From NCBI GenBank assembly GCA_001449105.1, contig LNIY01000001.1, forward strand, positions 62,001-126,000: a stretch of DNA of 64,000 nt, given 5' to 3'. Shown one piece after another: positions 59,521-64,000 of this stretch; the first letter of the stretch is position 1, and each line of letters starts with the position of its first letter. The stretch is from Caulobacter vibrioides (GTDB lineage: Bacteria > Pseudomonadota > Alphaproteobacteria > Caulobacterales > Caulobacteraceae). The translations under genes were made by a program, and so were the position numbers. Below the pieces are notes generated by a model. The model worked only from the letters and a program-made list of their open reading frames with translations, was not told where the DNA came from and searched no databases.

Positions 59521-62094
59521 ATGGCACGCAAAGCGCGCGCCGGCGGGCGGTCCGGCGCACGAGGCGCGTTTCGCCGGCTGAGCGCGGCCGCCTGCCTGGG
59601 CGGCGGCTTGGCTTCCGTCGTCGACGCCGGCGCATTCCAGATGGCCGACGGGGCCATACAGACAGCGCCTTTCCACCTCATCGCCCCAGCCGACACGCAT
59701 CCCGAGGCGCCCCCCACCCTCTTCGCTGGCGGCCAGGATCAGTCCCCCTCGACCAGACCCACGCCAGTGCTGAATCCTATCCAGGGTCCATTGACGCTGG
59801 ACGGCAAATACCTGGGCGACGTCAGCGGGGAGGTCGATGCCCAGGGCGAAGGTCTCATCGACGCCAGCGCGCTTATGGATCTGCTGGGCCCGCAACTGTC
59901 GCCCGCCATGCGCGAGACCCTTTCCAGCCGGATCGCCGCCCAGGCCAAGGTCGCCATGGCCGATCTTAGAAGCCCGACCTTCTCCCTGTCGTTCGATCCG
60001 CTGGCCCTGACATTCGTGGCGGCTCTAAGTCCCCAGGACCGCGCCCAGCGCAGGGTCAGCTTTTCCCAGAACGAGAACGTCGACCCCAAGGCCTTCGACC
60101 AGCCGAGGCGCTTCGCCGCCGGCGCCAACATCACTCTGGCCCAACTCTATTCCCACACTGACAGCCGCTTCTCGCCGCTACAGGGCGGCGTCGATATGTT
60201 CGCCAACTTCGGAGGCTTCGACGGCGTCACCCTGACGACGGGCGTCGACTACGACGGCGGCAGTTCCCAGCAGCGCTGGCGACGACGCGAGATCCGACTG
60301 ACCAAGGACCTTTTCCGGTCGGCCGTGCGCATAACCGCCGGTGAGTTCGCTCCGCCTGTGGAGAGCTTCCAGGGCTCTCGACGCTTTCTGGGGCTCTCTG
60401 CGGCGCGAGCCTACTCCACAATCCGCCCTTTCCAGAACGTCCGCCCGGCGGGGCGTCGACAGTTCATTCTAGAGCGACCCGCGCTGGTCGTGGTCGAGGT
60501 CAACGGTATCGTCACCGAGCGCATCCGCCTGGATGCGGGGCCCTACTCGTTGGGCGATTTTCCATTCGGCCAAGGCGCCAACACGGTCCGCCTTCTGGTC
60601 GAAGACGACACCGGCCAGCGCGAGATCGCCGTGTTCGATCTGTTTGGCGGAACAGGATTGCTCGATCCTGGCGTGGTTGATTTCGGCGTTTCGGTCGGCG
60701 TACTCGAACGCGACCAGCTCGAATACGGCTCGGCGCCCGCCATGACGGGCTTCGTACGCAAGGGGCTCAGCGATGTGCTGACCGTCGGCGCCAACGCCCA
60801 GGCGGCCAACGGCCGCGGCCAGGTCGGCGGCCTGGCGACCTGGGGGTCTCAGGCCGGCCTGATCCAGCTCAGCGGAGCGGCCAGCCATAACGGCGACACG
60901 GGCAGGAGCGGCCATGTCGCGTCGGTCGACTACCTGCGCGAGGTCGCCTTCCGCAGGAAGGTGGACGCCCGCCTCGTCGCCTCGGCCCAGACGACCAGCC
61001 GCTTTTTCCAGAGCGCCTTTGATACATCGGCTGTCAACCGCGAACGATGGCGCGCTGCGACCAGGCTGCTGGTGAGATCCGGGCGTTACTCCGTCAACGC
61101 CGGCGTGGCCTTCGTGAAAGGGCGCGAGCGGTCGGATCGCACGGACTACAGCCTGGCTTTCGGCCGCAGCTTCCGGCGCTTCGCCGTCAATCTGGCCTGG
61201 CAGCGCGGCTTCGCAGACGACGGACAGAAAGAAGACCGTGTCGGCGTGACCCTGACCTCCCGCTTCGGCGGGCGCTGGAGCACGGCGGCGCGCTATGACA
61301 GTGCGAACCGCTTCCGGGAAATCGGCGTGTCCCGCGCCTCTTCAGGCCGCTTGAACGACGTCAGCGGCGATCTGCGGCTCTCGGAAGACCGCGACAACAA
61401 GACCATCTCGGCCGACGTCCGCTACATCAACAATCGCTTCGACGCCGAACTCGTGTCCAACCGCCTGGTGTCGTCGGCCCCAGGCGGGACGACACGGCAA
61501 GAGTCGCTGTGGCGACTGTCGACCATGATCGGCTACACCGATGGCGCCCTCGGCGTCGGGCGGACCGCGCGCGAAGGATTCATTCTGGCCACCCCACACC
61601 CGACCCTGTCCAGATCAAGGATCAGCCTCACCGACGCCAGCGGCCATCCCGTGGCGCATAGCGGCTGGCTAGGCCCCGCCCTGGCGGGCATCGATCGTGG
61701 CTATGGCGTACGGCGCTACGAGATCGAAGCCGACCCGCTCCCTCCTGGCTACGATCTAGGCGCGGGCGTGGTCAGCACGTTTCCCGGTTTCGGCAATGGA
61801 TATCGCATCGTCGTCGGCAGCGACGCCTCGCGCACCGCGCGCGGCGTCCTGACATCGCCGTCGGGGCCCGTTGGCCTGATGGGCGGCATGATCGAAGCCG
61901 TCAGCGGCGCGCCGGGCGTGGCGGGACGCCCCTTCTTCACCAATCGCAACGGCCGCTTCGTCGCCGACGGCCTGTCTCCCGGTCGCTACCGGCTGCTGAT
62001 CCGCGGCCAGATCGTGGGCGAAATCAACATTCCGGCGAATGTGGAAGGAACAGTCGATGTCGGCGAAATCCGCATACCTCAGCCCATGCCTTGA
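59521..62094 (+). CDS. Outer-membrane usher (FimD/PapC family)
   Basis: An 857-residue usher. After the signal region the N-terminal domain and the barrel follow: QQRWRRREIRLTKDLFRSAVRITAGEF, FLGLSAARAYSTIRPFQNVRPAGRRQFILERPALVVVEVNGIVTERIRLDAGPYSLGDFPFGQGAN (split here as separate motifs) and the late RYEIEADPLPPGYDLG. The plug domain is inside the barrel. The C-terminal domains end in RYRLLIRGQIVGEINIP. It translocates and assembles pilin subunits. The last 38 bp overlap the next gene. Confidence 0.92.
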   Translation: MARKARAGGRSGARGAFRRLSAAACLGGGLASVVDAGAFQMADGAIQTAPFHLIAPADTHPEAPPTLFAGGQDQSPSTRPTPVLNPIQGPLTLDGKYLGDVSGEVDAQGEGLIDASALMDLLGPQLSPAMRETLSSRIAAQAKVAMADLRSPTFSLSFDPLALTFVAALSPQDRAQRRVSFSQNENVDPKAFDQPRRFAAGANITLAQLYSHTDSRFSPLQGGVDMFANFGGFDGVTLTTGVDYDGGSSQQRWRRREIRLTKDLFRSAVRITAGEFAPPVESFQGSRRFLGLSAARAYSTIRPFQNVRPAGRRQFILERPALVVVEVNGIVTERIRLDAGPYSLGDFPFGQGANTVRLLVEDDTGQREIAVFDLFGGTGLLDPGVVDFGVSVGVLERDQLEYGSAPAMTGFVRKGLSDVLTVGANAQAANGRGQVGGLATWGSQAGLIQLSGAASHNGDTGRSGHVASVDYLREVAFRRKVDARLVASAQTTSRFFQSAFDTSAVNRERWRAATRLLVRSGRYSVNAGVAFVKGRERSDRTDYSLAFGRSFRRFAVNLAWQRGFADDGQKEDRVGVTLTSRFGGRWSTAARYDSANRFREIGVSRASSGRLNDVSGDLRLSEDRDNKTISADVRYINNRFDAELVSNRLVSSAPGGTTRQESLWRLSTMIGYTDGALGVGRTAREGFILATPHPTLSRSRISLTDASGHPVAHSGWLGPALAGIDRGYGVRRYEIEADPLPPGYDLGAGVVSTFPGFGNGYRIVVGSDASRTARGVLTSPSGPVGLMGGMIEAVSGAPGVAGRPFFTNRNGRFVADGLSPGRYRLLIRGQIVGEINIPANVEGTVDVGEIRIPQPMP

Positions 62095-62989
62095 TCAACC
62101 GGACCAACGGCCTCGCCTGGCTTTGCTGATCGCCGCGCTGGTTCTGGCCGCCGCCCCCGGAGCTCAAGCCTGCGCCTTGGCGCTGGCCGGCGATCCTGGC
62201 ACGGTCATCATCGACTACAATCCGTTCGCCTCCGGCCCTTCGACAGGCGCGCTGAACTTGAAATTCAAGAACCAGGGCGGCGCCGACTGCGACCTGCGCC
62301 TTACACTCACCAGCGAGAACGGCTCCATCGCCGACGACCTGTCGCTCGGTGGGGTGGGCATACGGCTGCGGCCACGCGAGCTGTCGGGATTGAGAGCCTC
62401 CGACGTCAAGCCGGGCGCATTCATCCTGCTCGTCCCGAAGGAAACGATGGTCGAGGCCCAGTTCGACGCCGCCACCACCGCCGACGCGGTGCCGGAGGCC
62501 GGAACCTATACCAGCGACCTCAAGCTCCTGGTCGAGGATGTCGACGGCAACACCCTGCTGCCGTCGATCCCCATTCGCGTGCAGCTGGTGTCGACGCCGC
62601 GTGCGCAGTTGAACCTCGCCGGCGCCGCAGGCGTATTCGGATCGGGCTCGAGCGTCGAGGTGGTGGATTTCGGTGAGGCGGTCACCGGCGCGACGCGGAA
62701 CATCTTCGTTCAGGTACGCGCCAACGCCCCGTCCACCCTGACCATCAAGTCCCAGCATGGCGGGATCATGCGACGCCTGGGAGACGTGGTGACGGACTCG
62801 GCCGTCCCCTACGCCATCGAACTGGAAGGCGCGCAGATCGACTTGGCCGATACCTGGTCACGCGCGATCGACCCGCCCCGCACCCTGGCTGGCGCATCGC
62901 TGCCGATGCTCTTCAAGCTTGGCACGGTCACCGGACAGATGGCCGGACGATACCAGGACGTGGTCACGATCGATATCTCGCCAAATTGA
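62057..62989 (+). CDS. Exported pilus subunit, possible tip protein
   Basis: A 310-residue exported protein that starts at ATG 62057 inside the usher gene. The signal peptide runs PRLALLIAALVLAAAPGAQAC. The mature protein is rich in beta-strand, with two domains: an N-terminal one with DPGTVIIDYNPFASGPSTGALNLKF and two Cys (QACALAL, ADCDLRL), and a C-terminal one with VVDFGEAVTGATRNIFVQV and GRYQDVVTIDISPN, the latter like a pilin strand-donating end. The size and last position fit a tip adhesin or anchoring subunit of a Csu-like pilus. Confidence 0.7.
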   Translation: MSAKSAYLSPCLDQPDQRPRLALLIAALVLAAAPGAQACALALAGDPGTVIIDYNPFASGPSTGALNLKFKNQGGADCDLRLTLTSENGSIADDLSLGGVGIRLRPRELSGLRASDVKPGAFILLVPKETMVEAQFDAATTADAVPEAGTYTSDLKLLVEDVDGNTLLPSIPIRVQLVSTPRAQLNLAGAAGVFGSGSSVEVVDFGEAVTGATRNIFVQVRANAPSTLTIKSQHGGIMRRLGDVVTDSAVPYAIELEGAQIDLADTWSRAIDPPRTLAGASLPMLFKLGTVTGQMAGRYQDVVTIDISPN

Positions 62990-63007
62990 GCCGGCATCCC
63001 CAAACTT

Positions 63008-63032
63008 GGGTAACTAATCATATCGGTTACCC
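63008..63032. promoter_or_regulatory. Perfect inverted repeat between pilus operon and LuxR gene
   Basis: GGGTAAC and GTTACCC are perfect 7-bp arms with an 11-bp spacer, 19 bp after the last pilus gene. There is no T run, and it lies 190 bp before the LuxR start, so it is more likely an operator than a terminator. Confidence 0.45.
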
Positions 63033-63222
63033 CGCCAGACGCGACGTAGTACCAATCCTGGAGGGATTTGGCTGTTCAACCTCCACCACAGATCACGTCT
63101 GCTTCCCGACTCTTTCGGGCGACATTCCCTGTTTTGGGAGGCGATTGCGTAGATTCGGAAACCATACCGGTGCGACGCGCCTCGCCGAACCCGGTCGAAA
63201 TCACGTGTTCGGAGGGGAACCT

Positions 63223-63867
63223 ATGTACGAACAAGACATCGCGCCGGCGCACGACCGATACGCCTCCGCGGCTGCGGACCGGATCGCGGTCGAGGCCTGT
63301 TCGCTTGAAGCCCCAGCGCCCCAAGAAGACTGCGCAAACTGGTTCGAACACGACAGCATCGCGCGATACGTGCTTGATCATCAGGGAAATATTCTGCGCG
63401 CCAATGGCGCGGCCAGGCTTCTGACGGCGGCGGGCGTCCTCGGCTCGGGCGGCGTCTTCATCTGCCCCTCGCATCGCAATCGCGCAGAGTTCGACGTCCT
63501 GATCGCCCGCCTCGCCGACGACCGTCAGACGAACGGCCGGATGCTGTTCCGCGCCGGAGACGACGCCTGGTGCCTGCTGGACCTCGCCACCCTCCCCGGC
63601 TTGTCCGGAAGGGTGTTCGCCACCGCCCGCCCCGCACGGTCCATCAGCGCCGAGGCGATCGAACCCTTGAGAGCCGTCTTCGGCCTGACACGCGCCGAAA
63701 CCTCGGTGCTGTCCCATCTTACCTGCGGCGAGGCGCCAAAGGACATAGGGCGCAAGATGGACATGTCGATCCACACGGTACGCGCGCACCTGCGCGCGAT
63801 CTGCATGCGCATGGGCGTCAAAGGGATAAACGGCGCGCTGAGACTCAGCTTCCAGCTCGCCAATTGA
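63223..63867 (+). CDS. LuxR-type regulator, right of pilus operon
   Basis: A 214-residue regulator. ATG 63223 follows GGAGGGG. The N-terminal half is PAS-like (SIARYVLDHQGNILRANGAARLL) and the C-terminal HTH reads GLTRAETSVLSHLTCGEAPKDIGRKMDMSIHTVRAHLRAICMRMGVKGI. It has the same plan as the LuxR at 56798-57454, so the pilus operon is framed by two related regulators. The 133 bp after it hold a GC-rich stretch with weak hairpins and no gene. Confidence 0.88.
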   Translation: MYEQDIAPAHDRYASAAADRIAVEACSLEAPAPQEDCANWFEHDSIARYVLDHQGNILRANGAARLLTAAGVLGSGGVFICPSHRNRAEFDVLIARLADDRQTNGRMLFRAGDDAWCLLDLATLPGLSGRVFATARPARSISAEAIEPLRAVFGLTRAETSVLSHLTCGEAPKDIGRKMDMSIHTVRAHLRAICMRMGVKGINGALRLSFQLAN

Positions 63868-64000
63868 ACCGGTCCGGCCTGCTGCGGGCCGCAAGCTAGG
63901 CGCCGTCCCATACCCCCGTGTACGGCGTCGGGGCTGTCGCCCTCCCCCAAGGGCGGCGGCTGGACGGTGGAGTGGCCAGGTGACCCGCGTCTCGCCAAAA

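Overview
The window is high-GC DNA with dense, often overlapping genes, many GTG and TTG starts and a strong preference for G or C in third codon positions. Gene content (FecI/FecR/TonB-receptor units, a lasso peptide cluster of the isopeptidase type, AcvB/LpiA, several Cox-type oxidase genes) points to an alphaproteobacterium, most likely Caulobacteraceae (Caulobacter, Asticcacaulis or Phenylobacterium relatives). No rRNA, tRNA or CRISPR array was seen.

Layout. 1-7.6 kb: small-molecule redox and detoxification genes (aldo/keto reductase end, Atu4866-like protein, two SDRs, a flavin monooxygenase with a LysR regulator, DoxX with a divergent HxlR regulator, MAPEG protein). 8.0-16.5 kb: an envelope-lipid locus: two-component system, DUF1003 protein, MprF/LpiA aminoacyl-phosphatidylglycerol synthase/flippase and the AcvB/VirJ hydrolase, preceded by a single-domain VirJ paralogue and two small secreted proteins. 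16.8-27.1 kb: a four-gene operon of unfamiliar long proteins built round a 1655-residue NERD nuclease - pseudokinase - kinase - SF1 helicase fusion; this is the best candidate for an undescribed anti-phage or anti-plasmid system, and it is followed by debris of IS3 and IS21 elements. 27.9-35.7 kb: an accessory region with two proteins carrying HEPN-type RNase motifs, a CheD-like cysteine hydrolase directly followed by a proteasome-like Ntn hydrolase, a nuclease-like protein, a truncated DUF4238 gene and two tandem small XRE regulators that share an identical 18-bp operator.

35.8-46.6 kb: a complete lasso peptide island: FecI sigma, FecR anti-sigma, signal-transducing TonB receptor, lasso isopeptidase, then, convergently, two short precursor genes, the B protein (RRE plus protease) and the C protein (asparagine-synthetase-like cyclase), with a GntR regulator. 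The two precursors have 19-residue predicted cores, each with Gly1 and Glu8 for an eight-residue macrolactam ring. The logic is make (A, B, C), sense and take up (TonB receptor, FecR, FecI), then linearise (isopeptidase).

47.7-56.3 kb: periplasmic oxidation and respiration: a PQQ-dependent membrane dehydrogenase of the glucose family, CtaG, cytochrome b561, two lipoprotein c-type cytochromes, and a caa3-type oxidase with subunit II carrying a haem c domain and subunits I and III fused. 56.8-63.9 kb: a chaperone-usher pilus operon (pilin, chaperone, usher, second exported subunit) flanked by two related LuxR-type regulators and preceded by an unusually AT-rich stretch.
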